A stretch of DNA of 18,980 nucleotides, from contig CAITDW010000016.1 in NCBI GenBank assembly GCA_903891235.1, forward strand, positions 1-18,980, written 5' to 3'. The notes beneath the pieces were generated by a model. The model did not search any database. It was not told where the DNA came from and saw nothing but the letters and a program-made list of their open reading frames with translations. The translations under genes were made by a program, and so were the position numbers. Shown piece by piece: positions 1 through 6,536 of this stretch. Position 1 is the first letter of the stretch, and every line of letters begins with the position of its first letter. This stretch comes from an uncultured Candidatus Saccharibacteria bacterium (lineage in GTDB: Bacteria > Patescibacteriota > Saccharimonadia > Saccharimonadales > UBA4665).

Positions 1-1
1 A

Positions 2-2095
2 AAAGAGATTGCTACTCATACCCCAGAGTATTATAAATGGACTCAGTGGATATTCGTTGAGCTGTTTAAGAACGGACTAGTCTATCAAGACTCTAGAATG
101 CAATGGTGGTGCGAGAAAGATAAAACTGTATTGGCTAACGAGCAAGTAATTGACGGTAAGTGCTGGCGTCATGATTCAGCCGAAGATCCTATGGTTGAAA
201 AAAAAGAAGTAAAGCAATGGTTCTTTAAGATTACGGATTATGCTGATGAGCTCTTAGAATCGATTGATGATCTTGACTGGACTGAAAGCGTAAAGCTAGC
301 GCAGCGTAACTGGATAGGTAAGAGTGTTGGAGCTGAAATTGATTTTAAAGTTAAAGATAGCAATGAATCAATCAAAGTTTTCACGACCGCACATGACACT
401 ATTTATGGAGTAACTTTTATGGTTCTAGCTCCTGAATTAGAACTCGTATCTAAATTAACAACTAAAGAAAATAAGCAAATGGTTCAGGACTACACAAGAG
501 CCACAGAGCGAAAGACTGAGGTTGAACGTCAGTCAAGTAAGGAAAAAACTGGTGTATTTACAGGATCCTATGCGATTAACCCTATAAATGGAAAAGAAAT
601 ACCTATCTGGATAGCCGACTATGTTCTAGAAGGCTACGGAACTGGTGCTATTATGGCGGTACCTGGGGCAGATGAGCGGGATTACCATTTTGCTAAGAAA
701 TTTGACATAGATATTATTAAAGTAACTGGTGAAGAAGAGTTCACTAACTATGCAGACATAAAAACTTCACTGAGTAAGTTTAAGTTAATAAACTCAGATG
801 AATTCACTGGCCTTAGTTTTAAAGAAGGACGTCTAAAAATATTAGATAAGCTAAAAGAATCCAAAGTCGCTCAAGAAAAAGTCAACTACCGAATGCTCGA
901 CTGGAGTGTCAGTCGTCAAAGATATTGGGGTGCTCCAATCCCTATAATTAACTGCCCAAAGTGTGGACCTGTTTTGGTTCCTGAGGCCGATCTTCCAGTA
1001 GTGCTTCCCGAGATTACAGACTTTCAAGCCAATGGTGATGGACGAAGTGCTCTTGCAAGAGCCACAGATTGGCTAAGTGTAAAATGTCCAAGCTGCCATG
1101 GTGATGCAGAGCGAGAAACTGACACTCTCGATACATATATAGATAGTAGCTGGTACATGTATCGTTACTTCGATCCCAGAAACCAACAAGTCATTTTCGA
1201 TAGCAATTTAGTAAAGAAGTGGGAACCAATCGACTTTTATAACGGCGCCGATCATGCAACCGCACATCTTCTTTATGCCAGGTTTATTGCCAGATTTTTT
1301 ACTAAAATTGGCCTTATTGATGAACCAGAACCTTTTAAGGAGTTCTTTTTTAATGGCAAGATAACCGCAGCAGATGGCCAGATGTTCTCAAAAAGTAAAG
1401 GCAATGGCATAGACCCACTAGCAATCATTGATAGAGGCTATGGTGCTGATGCGCTTAGAACCTACTTAATGTTTGCAGCCCCATTAGATCTTTGGGTGAA
1501 GTGGGATCCACAAGGAGTTCCTGGAGCGTATAGATTCTTAAATAGGGTTTGGAATCTTACGCAGGAATATCTTGAATCTAGCGAAGGCAGATTGAGTGAC
1601 GAGGCCAAGATTCAAATAAAAAGATCTATTCATCCTATGATTAAAAAAGTCACAGAGGACATTGAAGCAAACAGGTACAATACTGCAATTGCTGCAGCTA
1701 TGACCGCTACAAATGATTTATATAAGATAAAAAATGATCATTTAGTTAAAGATTCAATATGGCAAGAAGCTCTGGAAAGTTTAATTGCTTGTATTGCACC
1801 ATTTGCCCCTCATATGAGCGATGAACTATGGCATCAACTTGGCCATAGCGCTACAGTCAACAAAGATAGTTGGCCAAAATTTGAAGACCAATATCTTACA
1901 TCAGAATCAATGGAAATAGTTATTCAGATTAATGGAAAAGTCCGTTCAAAATTAACTCTACCAATAGATTATGATGAGAATAGAATTTTTGATGAAGCGC
2001 TATCTAATGAAAAAATCTCTGATCTAGTTAAGGGCAAAGAGATTGTCAAAAAGATTTACATAAAGAATAAATTAGTCAGTCTTGTTGTTAGATAA
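2..2095 (+). CDS. leuS: Leucyl-tRNA synthetase, 5'-truncated by window edge
   Basis: Class Ia synthetase that charges tRNA-Leu in the cytoplasm. The frame is open from base 2, upstream of the first ATG at base 98, and the upstream codons read as LeuRS sequence (THTPEYYKWTQW), so the true start lies outside the window. Visible parts in order: end of the catalytic N-half, CP1 editing domain (TTAHDT near residue 125, GTGAIMAVPGADERDY near 215), the WSVSRQRYWG catalytic segment, a zinc-like insert with paired CxxC (CPKC, CPSC), the KMSKS-equivalent loop (FSKSKGNG), the anticodon-binding helical domain and a C-terminal domain ending in a basic segment. The editing motifs differ from the usual TTRPDT and VPAHDxRD. 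About 700 codons are visible and the family has about 800-860. Identity is very secure. Confidence 0.97.
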   Translation, partial: KEIATHTPEYYKWTQWIFVELFKNGLVYQDSRMQWWCEKDKTVLANEQVIDGKCWRHDSAEDPMVEKKEVKQWFFKITDYADELLESIDDLDWTESVKLAQRNWIGKSVGAEIDFKVKDSNESIKVFTTAHDTIYGVTFMVLAPELELVSKLTTKENKQMVQDYTRATERKTEVERQSSKEKTGVFTGSYAINPINGKEIPIWIADYVLEGYGTGAIMAVPGADERDYHFAKKFDIDIIKVTGEEEFTNYADIKTSLSKFKLINSDEFTGLSFKEGRLKILDKLKESKVAQEKVNYRMLDWSVSRQRYWGAPIPIINCPKCGPVLVPEADLPVVLPEITDFQANGDGRSALARATDWLSVKCPSCHGDAERETDTLDTYIDSSWYMYRYFDPRNQQVIFDSNLVKKWEPIDFYNGADHATAHLLYARFIARFFTKIGLIDEPEPFKEFFFNGKITAADGQMFSKSKGNGIDPLAIIDRGYGADALRTYLMFAAPLDLWVKWDPQGVPGAYRFLNRVWNLTQEYLESSEGRLSDEAKIQIKRSIHPMIKKVTEDIEANRYNTAIAAAMTATNDLYKIKNDHLVKDSIWQEALESLIACIAPFAPHMSDELWHQLGHSATVNKDSWPKFEDQYLTSESMEIVIQINGKVRSKLTLPIDYDENRIFDEALSNEKISDLVKGKEIVKKIYIKNKLVSLVVR

Positions 2096-2117
2096 TTATC
2101 AATTAGAATTTTTTATC

Positions 2118-2146
2118 TTGAGTTTAGATCATTTTTTAGCTATAAT
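2118..2146 (+). promoter_or_regulatory. Sigma70-type promoter for rpmF-nusB-NUDIX-rnc
   Basis: A -35 box TTGAGT (2118-2123) and a perfect -10 box TATAAT (2141-2146) are separated by exactly 17 bp. The predicted transcript starts near 2153 and reaches the rpmF RBS (AAGGAG, about 2169-2174). It lies just after the leuS stop, so the operon can be expressed apart from leuS. Confidence 0.75.
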
Positions 2147-2185
2147 AGGATTATAGTTCAGTAATAATAAGGAGTCCCTACATAT

Positions 2186-2326
2186 ATGGGTAAACCTAAA
2201 AAGCGTACTAGTCCTCGTAAAACTGGCACTAGGCGAAGTCATCTAGCTTTAAAATTAGCTCGAGCAGTAAATGCAAAGAGTCCAATTAAAGCACGCACTA
2301 CAACACGCGAAACCGGAAAAAAGTAG
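2186..2326 (+). CDS. rpmF: Ribosomal protein bL32, short form without zinc ribbon
   Basis: A 46-residue, very basic protein. It begins MGKPKKRTSPRKTGTRRSH, matching the N-terminal signature of bL32 (PKKRTS...RRSH.AL), a large-subunit protein near the peptidyl-transferase region and exit tunnel. It ends after about 46 residues and has no cysteine, so the C-terminal CxxC...CxxC zinc ribbon of typical bL32 is absent. The start ATG is preceded by AAGGAG about 11 nt upstream and by a clear promoter. The neighbours nusB, rnc and rpsP agree with the common rpmF-rnc linkage. An alternative is another small basic ribosome-associated protein, but the N-terminal pattern and context favour bL32. Confidence 0.75.
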   Translation: MGKPKKRTSPRKTGTRRSHLALKLARAVNAKSPIKARTTTRETGKK

Positions 2327-2370
2327 TAGAACTAAAAAGTACCTTAAATTAATCTAAAAGAGTAGAAATT

Positions 2371-2814
2371 ATGGCATCAAATCGTCACTTAGGTAGGATC
2401 ATTGTTCTTCAGACTCTTTATGAACAAGATTTTCGTTTATCTTCGAATGATACTTCATTCGATATTGATGAAGTCATGGAAAGAAATATCGATCGTTATC
2501 AAAAGATGGTTGATGACATAGATTTTATTAAAAGATTAGTTAAGGGTGTTGGTTCTAAGGAAGAGGAACTGAATAGTACCTTAAAACCTATTGCTCCAGA
2601 TTGGCCAATTGACCAAATAGCTCGAATGGATAGAGTAATTTTGCACATAGGCCTTTATGAACTGCTTTATGAGAAGGAAACTCCTCCCAAGGTAGTTATT
2701 AATGAAGCAGTTGAACTTGCGAAGTCTTTCGGTGGCGAAAATTCTTCAAAGTTCATCAATGGTGTCCTTGGCACGGCACTAAAAAATATAGAAGACAAAC
2801 AAGCTTCTAAATAA
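2371..2814 (+). CDS. nusB: Transcription antitermination factor NusB
   Basis: All-helical RNA-binding protein that works with NusE/S10 at boxA sites in rRNA antitermination. The 147 residues have the normal NusB length. Visible family features are the N-terminal helix NRHLGRIIVLQTLYEQDF, the central D.PIDQIARMDRVILHIGLYELL, and the C-terminal VVINEAVELAKSFGGENSSKFINGVLG. It follows rpmF by 44 nt and precedes the NUDIX gene by 31 nt, on the same strand without a visible promoter, so it is probably co-transcribed. The RBS is weak (AAGAG upstream of the ATG). Identity is secure. Confidence 0.95.
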   Translation: MASNRHLGRIIVLQTLYEQDFRLSSNDTSFDIDEVMERNIDRYQKMVDDIDFIKRLVKGVGSKEEELNSTLKPIAPDWPIDQIARMDRVILHIGLYELLYEKETPPKVVINEAVELAKSFGGENSSKFINGVLGTALKNIEDKQASK

Positions 2815-2845
2815 TATATAAGCTAATAAGTTAGGTAAAACTTTT

Positions 2846-3340
2846 ATGAAAAGACCAAGACCAATCAGTGGTGTGAAGAAATTGGTATCGAATCGTAACG
2901 CAACTATCAAGGATGCAGTTCATGAGACTACATCTGGCGGTATTGTTTACAGACTAGATTCAAAAAGTAGTATAGAGATACTACTTATTCAAGATGCTAA
3001 AAATCGTTGGACTATTCCAAAAGGTCATGTTGAACCAGGAGAAGAGTCCAGAGATACTGCTAAAAGAGAAATTCAAGAAGAAACTGGTTTGCAGGAAATG
3101 AATGTGCTAAGTTGGCTAGGTAAAGTCAACTTTCGCTACCGACGTGTCGATACTTTGGTTCTTATGACTATGCATATTTATCTAGTTGAAGCAAAGGGTG
3201 ATACAGACAAATTAAACCCAGAAGAATGGCTAAAGGGAATTAAATGGTTTCCAGTTTCTCAAGCAATTGATAAGATAGAGTATGAAGACATTTCTAAATT
3301 AATGTTAATAGGACTAAAGAAAATTCGTGAATCAAGATAA
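2846..3340 (+). CDS. NUDIX hydrolase
   Basis: Predicted Mg-dependent hydrolase of a nucleoside-diphosphate-linked substrate. The complete Nudix box (Gx5Ex7REUxEExGU) is at residues 60-82: G60, E66, R74, E75, E78, E79 and G81 are all present. The N-terminal 25 residues are basic, and the Nudix fold begins near TTSGGIVYR. Substrate cannot be read from sequence; the general architecture resembles diadenosine-polyphosphate or oxidised-nucleotide hydrolases. The ORF lies between nusB and rnc and overlaps the rnc start by 14 nt, so translation of the two is probably coupled. The upstream RBS is poor. Confidence 0.88.
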   Translation: MKRPRPISGVKKLVSNRNATIKDAVHETTSGGIVYRLDSKSSIEILLIQDAKNRWTIPKGHVEPGEESRDTAKREIQEETGLQEMNVLSWLGKVNFRYRRVDTLVLMTMHIYLVEAKGDTDKLNPEEWLKGIKWFPVSQAIDKIEYEDISKLMLIGLKKIRESR

Positions 3341-4040
3341 TCTCAACTACCAAAAATTTGCCTCTGATACTTTAGGGGTTGCATTCGTTAATATAGATAT
3401 CCTAATTACTGCCTTTACACATAGGTCCTACCTCAATGAACATAAAAAAACTGTAAAATCTCACAATGAAAGATTAGAATTTTTAGGAGATGCAGTCTTA
3501 GAGTTAGTTGTTACTGAATTTTTATACAATAATTACACTGAGCAAGAAGGTATTCTAACAAACTGGAGAAGTTCTTTGGTTCGTACCGAGAGTATTTCTG
3601 CTGCAGCTAAAAAACTAGATTTTGAATCAATGCTTAGACTCAGTCGAGGAGAAAAAAGAGGCACCGATAGAGCTCGAGCTCAAATATTAGCTAACACCTT
3701 TGAAGCGGTCATTGGAGCTATATATCTAGATCAGGGCTATGAAGCTTCTAGAATTTTTATTGAGAAGAGTCTACTTGTGACTTTCGATGAGATATTAGCT
3801 ACAGGTTCTTGGATGGATTCAAAATCTAGACTTCAAGAGTTAATTCAGAGCCGTGATGGACACACCCCAAATTACCGAGTTTTATCTGAAGAAGGTCCGG
3901 ATCATGATAAAACTTTTACTATTGGAGTTTTTGTTGATGGTAATTTACTGGGTCAAGGTACTGGAGCTAGTAAACAGATTGGACAACAAAAAGCAGCTGA
4001 TGAAGCACTACTAAAGTTGCAAGAAGAGGAAACTGATTGA
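3327..4040 (+). CDS. rnc: Ribonuclease III
   Basis: Endonuclease for double-stranded RNA, acting in rRNA and mRNA processing. The 237 residues comprise an N-terminal RNase III domain with the signature HNERLEFLGDAVLE (E48, E51, D55), a second catalytic helix ILANTFEAVIGAIYLDQG (E126 present), and a C-terminal dsRBD from about residue 170 (SRLQELIQ ... GTGASKQIGQQKAADEALLKL). The second helix reads A-N-T-F-E where E. coli RNase III has A-D-T-V-E, so a metal-coordinating Asp (E. coli D114) is Asn (N123). The start is GTG, embedded in the end of the NUDIX gene. The stop is UGA and overlaps the -35 box of the rpsP promoter. Confidence 0.96.
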   Translation: MNQDNLNYQKFASDTLGVAFVNIDILITAFTHRSYLNEHKKTVKSHNERLEFLGDAVLELVVTEFLYNNYTEQEGILTNWRSSLVRTESISAAAKKLDFESMLRLSRGEKRGTDRARAQILANTFEAVIGAIYLDQGYEASRIFIEKSLLVTFDEILATGSWMDSKSRLQELIQSRDGHTPNYRVLSEEGPDHDKTFTIGVFVDGNLLGQGTGASKQIGQQKAADEALLKLQEEETD

Positions 4041-4065
4041 CATTTAGTAAGAATATCTGTAAAAT
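4037..4065 (+). promoter_or_regulatory. Consensus sigma70-type promoter for rpsP
   Basis: A perfect TTGACA (4037-4042) and TAAAAT (4060-4065) are spaced 17 bp; the -35 box overlaps the rnc stop codon. Transcription should begin near 4072, inside a small A/T hairpin (ACTAAA-ATTG-TTTAGT, 4067-4082). The leader is about 46 nt and has no clear Shine-Dalgarno before the rpsP ATG. Confidence 0.8.
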
Positions 4066-4117
4066 AACTAAAATTGTTTAGTAAATAATACAAGAGAAAG
4101 AAGTACGTAGATTTTAT

Positions 4118-4570
4118 ATGTTGACTATTAGATTACAAAGAACTGGACGTAAGGCTCACGCAATGTTTAGAGTCGTAGTTCAAGATTCACGACGAACTCC
4201 AACAAGTGGTAAAATTGTCACGCAACTAGGTCACTATGATCCACACGCAAAGACAGTTGTGATTGATAAAGAAAAAGCTGAATTTTATTTAAAGAACGGT
4301 GCTCAACCTTCTCCTAGAGCAGTTAAGCTCCTAAAAATAGAAAAAATCAAATTACCTGATTGGGTTAAAGAAGAAGCTAAAAAGACTAAAACAGTTAAAA
4401 ATGTTGAAAAATTACGAAAGAATGCTCCAAAAGAAGAAGTTGTTCCTGAAGAAACAACCAACATATCTGAAGCCACAGAAGAGATTGTTACTGAAGAAGC
4501 TGAGAAAATTGTTGACGAAGCAGCTAGCGAAACTCCAAAAGAAGAAGTTGTTCCTGAAGAAAAAGCTTAA
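4118..4570 (+). CDS. rpsP: Ribosomal protein bS16 with long acidic C-terminal tail
   Basis: Small-subunit protein bS16. The first ~85 residues are canonical: MLTIRLQRTGRKAHAMFRVV, then QLGHYDPHAK and FYLKNGAQPSPRAVKLLK. Typical bS16 is about 80-90 residues. Here it is 150, with a Lys-rich segment followed by a Glu/Val-rich acidic tail that contains the peptide PKEEVVPEE twice. The two copies are encoded by an exact 30-bp DNA repeat. The tail is probably disordered and surface-exposed on the 30S body; its role is unknown. The gene has its own strong promoter and ends 5 nt from the convergent mntP-like gene. Confidence 0.95.
   Translation: MLTIRLQRTGRKAHAMFRVVVQDSRRTPTSGKIVTQLGHYDPHAKTVVIDKEKAEFYLKNGAQPSPRAVKLLKIEKIKLPDWVKEEAKKTKTVKNVEKLRKNAPKEEVVPEETTNISEATEEIVTEEAEKIVDEAASETPKEEVVPEEKA
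4425..4454 (+). repeat. 30-bp direct repeat, copy 1, in rpsP tail
   Basis: Identical to bases 4533-4562 and in the same reading frame. It encodes the first PKEEVVPEE of the bS16 tail, 108 bp (36 codons) before copy 2. Confidence 0.9.
4533..4562 (+). repeat. 30-bp direct repeat, copy 2, in rpsP tail
   Basis: Exact copy of 4425-4454, encoding the second PKEEVVPEE immediately before the bS16 C-terminus. Identity at the DNA level suggests a recent intragenic duplication. Confidence 0.9.
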
Positions 4571-4575
4571 TCTTT

Positions 4576-5127
4576 CTAAAGAACTTTTAAGATAATAGCA
4601 ATCCCAACTAGTATAATTACCACTCCACCTATTATTTCACTGTATTGTTTGGCTTTTTGAGCAACTCTTGATCCTAGCTCCATTCCAGTAAAGGATAGGC
4701 AAATACTAATAATAATTAAGACTGCTGCTGCTTGAGTGATATTAATTTTTTGTGAGCCAAGACTAAATCCCACAATTAGGTTATCTATACTTAAAGATAA
4801 TGCAGTAAACATTCTGGAAGATATCTTTAATTGTTTTTTATTGGTACTAGGTTGATCATCCTTTTTTCCAGTATAAATTGTGTAAATACCAGCTAGAATC
4901 AATAAGCCTCCTCCAAGCCAAGAAGCGTAGCCACCAAATAGACCGGATGCTTTATTACCTAAAAATAAACCTAAAATTGTCATTAAGGTTTCAAAGGCGC
5001 CAATAGTTAGAGCTAATCTAATTTTGTGTTTTGTTTTAATGCCAGATAAACCGATAGCTGCTGAAACTATAAAATTATCTATCCCGGTTGAGAAACCCAG
5101 TATGACTAATGCTAATATTTTATTCAT
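4576..5127 (-). CDS. mntP: MntP-like manganese efflux / cation exporter, six TM
   Basis: A 183-residue integral membrane protein with about six hydrophobic helices in two homologous halves. Each half carries an Asp in a similar motif (GFSTGIDNFIVSAAIGL near residues 11-27 and LSLSIDNLIVGFSLG near 112-126). This duplicated Asp motif is typical of MntP/YebN Mn(II) exporters and related LysE-superfamily transporters. The substrate is inferred from family. The gene is inverted inside the rpsP-khpA-trmD block and convergent with rpsP. No yybP-ykoY-like manganese riboswitch fits the upstream region: the promoter places the start codon almost at the transcription start. Confidence 0.8.
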   Translation of the reverse strand: MNKILALVILGFSTGIDNFIVSAAIGLSGIKTKHKIRLALTIGAFETLMTILGLFLGNKASGLFGGYASWLGGGLLILAGIYTIYTGKKDDQPSTNKKQLKISSRMFTALSLSIDNLIVGFSLGSQKINITQAAAVLIIISICLSFTGMELGSRVAQKAKQYSEIIGGVVIILVGIAIILKVL

Positions 5128-5136
5128 CTAAATATA

Positions 5137-5165
5137 ATGCTAACAGTTAAATTCAAGCTTTTCAA
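5137..5165 (-). promoter_or_regulatory. Promoter for mntP-like gene, near-leaderless
   Basis: On the minus strand, TTGAAA (5165-5160) lies 17 bp from TAGCAT (5142-5137), preceded by TGT (extended -10). The ATG at 5127 is 10 nt downstream of the -10 box, so the mRNA should have almost no 5' leader. No Shine-Dalgarno is present. Confidence 0.6.
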
Positions 5166-5205
5166 AATAAAAAGGCTAGTAATACCAAAAAAAATAAAAA
5201 TAAGG

Positions 5206-5211
5206 TATAAT
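5206..5211 (+). promoter_or_regulatory. -10 box for khpA
   Basis: A perfect TATAAT lies 36 nt before the khpA ATG, after an A-rich tract (5187-5203). The -35 position (TACCAA) is weak. A good RBS (AGGAG, 5234-5238) follows, 8 nt before the ATG. Confidence 0.55.
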
Positions 5212-5246
5212 ACGGGTTATCAGAAATAATAATAGGAGCAATTCAG

Positions 5247-5720
5247 ATGAGTAGTATAGACCAGCAATTTGTAGAATTTATAGCCAAATCTCTAGTCACA
5301 AAACCAGACGCAGTAAGTATCGAAAGAAGAATCGATGAGAGAGGTGTACTTTTAGAACTAACCGTTGATCCAGAAGATCTAGGAAGAGTTATCGGTAAGC
5401 ACGGTGCAACCGCTCAAAGTCTTCGAACGCTATTACGTGCTCTAGGAACAAAGAATGACGCTAGGTATAATCTCAAGATTGTCGATAGTGATCGTCCTGA
5501 GGGAGAGCCAAGACCAGAAAGAAGCCATAAGAAAGAAGAAGAACCAGTTAATAATGACAATGATTCTCATTCCGAAGAAATTGCTGAAGTTGAAGAAAAA
5601 GCTGATGATGTTTGGGGCAGCAAAGAAGAAACTAAAGTTGACGAAGATGATGATTCTCAAGAAAGCATTGCTAGTAAAACTAGAAAAGAGCTTGCTGAGT
5701 TTGACGATCTTGATGTATAA
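5247..5720 (+). CDS. khpA: KH-domain RNA-binding protein (KhpA type) with acidic tail
   Basis: A single type-II KH domain occupies residues 1-75, with the GxxG loop in RVIGKHGATAQSLRTLLRALG. KhpA proteins (about 75-80 aa) bind RNA and usually act with KhpB/Jag in cell elongation and division. Here the protein has 157 residues: after the KH domain comes a Glu/Asp/Ser-rich tail of about 75 residues (EEEPVNNDNDSHSEE... DEDDDSQES) with no recognised domain, presumably disordered. Its position between rpsP and trmD is the classic khpA location. RimM, normally next, is missing. An RBS, AGGAG, precedes the ATG. A hairpin and terminator follow. Confidence 0.88.
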   Translation: MSSIDQQFVEFIAKSLVTKPDAVSIERRIDERGVLLELTVDPEDLGRVIGKHGATAQSLRTLLRALGTKNDARYNLKIVDSDRPEGEPRPERSHKKEEEPVNNDNDSHSEEIAEVEEKADDVWGSKEETKVDEDDDSQESIASKTRKELAEFDDLDV

Positions 5721-5755
5721 TAAGAAAGTCTTAAAAGGCACATTTTAACAAAAAC

Positions 5756-5795
5756 AGCTCTTGCGAGCCACAACCAAAAATAAGTTGTGGGAGCT
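5756..5795 (+). promoter_or_regulatory. Bulged hairpin between khpA and trmD
   Basis: AGCTC (5756-5760) and CCACAAC (5768-5774) pair with GTTGTGG (5784-5790) and GAGCT (5791-5795). This gives a 5+7 bp stem with a 7-nt one-sided bulge (TTGCGAG) and a 9-nt A-rich loop. No T-tract follows, so it is not itself a terminator. It stands 14 nt before an intrinsic terminator and could be an mRNA 3'-end stabiliser or a protein-binding site. Confidence 0.6.
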
Positions 5796-5809
5796 TTATG
5801 TGACAGACG

Positions 5810-5833
5810 GAACCTCTTTACGAGGTTCTTTTT
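5810..5833 (+). terminator. Intrinsic terminator after khpA
   Basis: A 7-bp perfect stem GAACCTC / GAGGTTC with a 5-nt loop (TTTAC) is followed by TTTTT (5829-5833). It separates khpA transcription from trmD, which has its own -10 box just downstream. Confidence 0.85.
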
Positions 5834-5838
5834 GTATG

Positions 5839-5847
5839 TGATACAAT
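5839..5847 (+). promoter_or_regulatory. Extended -10 promoter for leaderless trmD
   Basis: TG-A-TACAAT sits immediately after the khpA terminator. The trmD ATG starts 8 nt after the -10 box, at the expected transcription start, and no Shine-Dalgarno is present. Confidence 0.65.
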
Positions 5848-5854
5848 ATATTCA

Positions 5855-6505
5855 ATGAAAATTCAAGTCATAACACTATTCCCCAATATGATTAATGAGA
5901 CTCTTAGTAGTAGCATGATGTTTAAAGCTAGTAAAAATAATATAGTAGAATTTGAAGTTATAAATTTGCGAGACTTTGGCATTGGTCCAAGAAAACAAGT
6001 TGATGACACTCCATATGGTGGTGGCGACGGTATGTTACTTAAGCCAGAGCCTGTATTTGAGGCTGTAAGACACGCTAAACTATCGAATAAGGGGGCAAAG
6101 GTAGTTTTGATGACTCCGGCCGGTACAGTGATGTCTCAGGCGAGCGTAAAACAAATGGCTGAGCATAAAGATAACCTTATTATTATTTGCCCTCATTATG
6201 AAGGCTATGATGAAAGAATTCTAAGTTTAGTTAACGAAAAGGTTTCAATTGGTCAATATATTTTAACTGGAGGTGAATTACCGGCTCTAGTATTGATTGA
6301 TAGTATTGTTAGATTATTGCCAGGAGTACTTGGTGGCGAAAAATCTGCTGAAATTGAAAGTTTTTCAGAACCAAATCTGATTGAATTCCCTCAGTACACA
6401 AAACCAAGAGAATTTAATGGGATGAATGTCCCTGAAGTTTTATTAAATGGCCATCACGCTGAGATACTTAAGTGGCAAAAAGATAATTACAAAAAAGCTG
6501 TATAA
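5855..6505 (+). CDS. trmD: tRNA (guanine37-N1)-methyltransferase
   Basis: SPOUT-family enzyme that makes m1G37 in tRNA from S-adenosylmethionine, preventing +1 frameshifting. The 216 residues contain the N-terminal start KIQVITLFP, the DDTPYGGGDGM segment, the knot region CPHYEGYDERI ... SIGQYILTGGELPALVLID and LLPGVLG. The short C-terminal domain ends soon after VPEVLLNGHHAEILKWQ, making it shorter than the ~240-residue E. coli enzyme. Some usual residues differ (GGGDGM for GGGPGM; SIGQY for SIGDY); this may be lineage-typical. The start ATG is placed by an extended -10 box. A TATAAT at 6501-6506 overlaps its stop codon and could add transcription to sodN. Confidence 0.95.
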   Translation: MKIQVITLFPNMINETLSSSMMFKASKNNIVEFEVINLRDFGIGPRKQVDDTPYGGGDGMLLKPEPVFEAVRHAKLSNKGAKVVLMTPAGTVMSQASVKQMAEHKDNLIIICPHYEGYDERILSLVNEKVSIGQYILTGGELPALVLIDSIVRLLPGVLGGEKSAEIESFSEPNLIEFPQYTKPREFNGMNVPEVLLNGHHAEILKWQKDNYKKAV

Positions 6506-6536
6506 TCAAAGTAAGTAGAAATTTAAGGAGGTAATT

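Noticed and set aside
4401..4595. 64-aa ORF on the plus strand inside rpsP
   Set aside because: It is a frame-shifted reading of the repetitive bS16 tail (Lys/Leu-rich product) with no RBS.
5128..5205. Manganese riboswitch (yybP-ykoY) upstream of the mntP-like gene
   Set aside because: The promoter leaves essentially no transcribed leader and no suitable paired element is present.
5442..5748. ORFs on both strands across the khpA tail (97 and 99 aa)
   Set aside because: They are low-complexity shadows of the acidic khpA tail codons; KH-domain continuity supports only the main frame.
6501..6506. TATAAT at the trmD stop as a separate sodN promoter
   Set aside because: The -10 match is perfect but no -35 at a proper distance and no TGn extension; noted under trmD only as a possibility.
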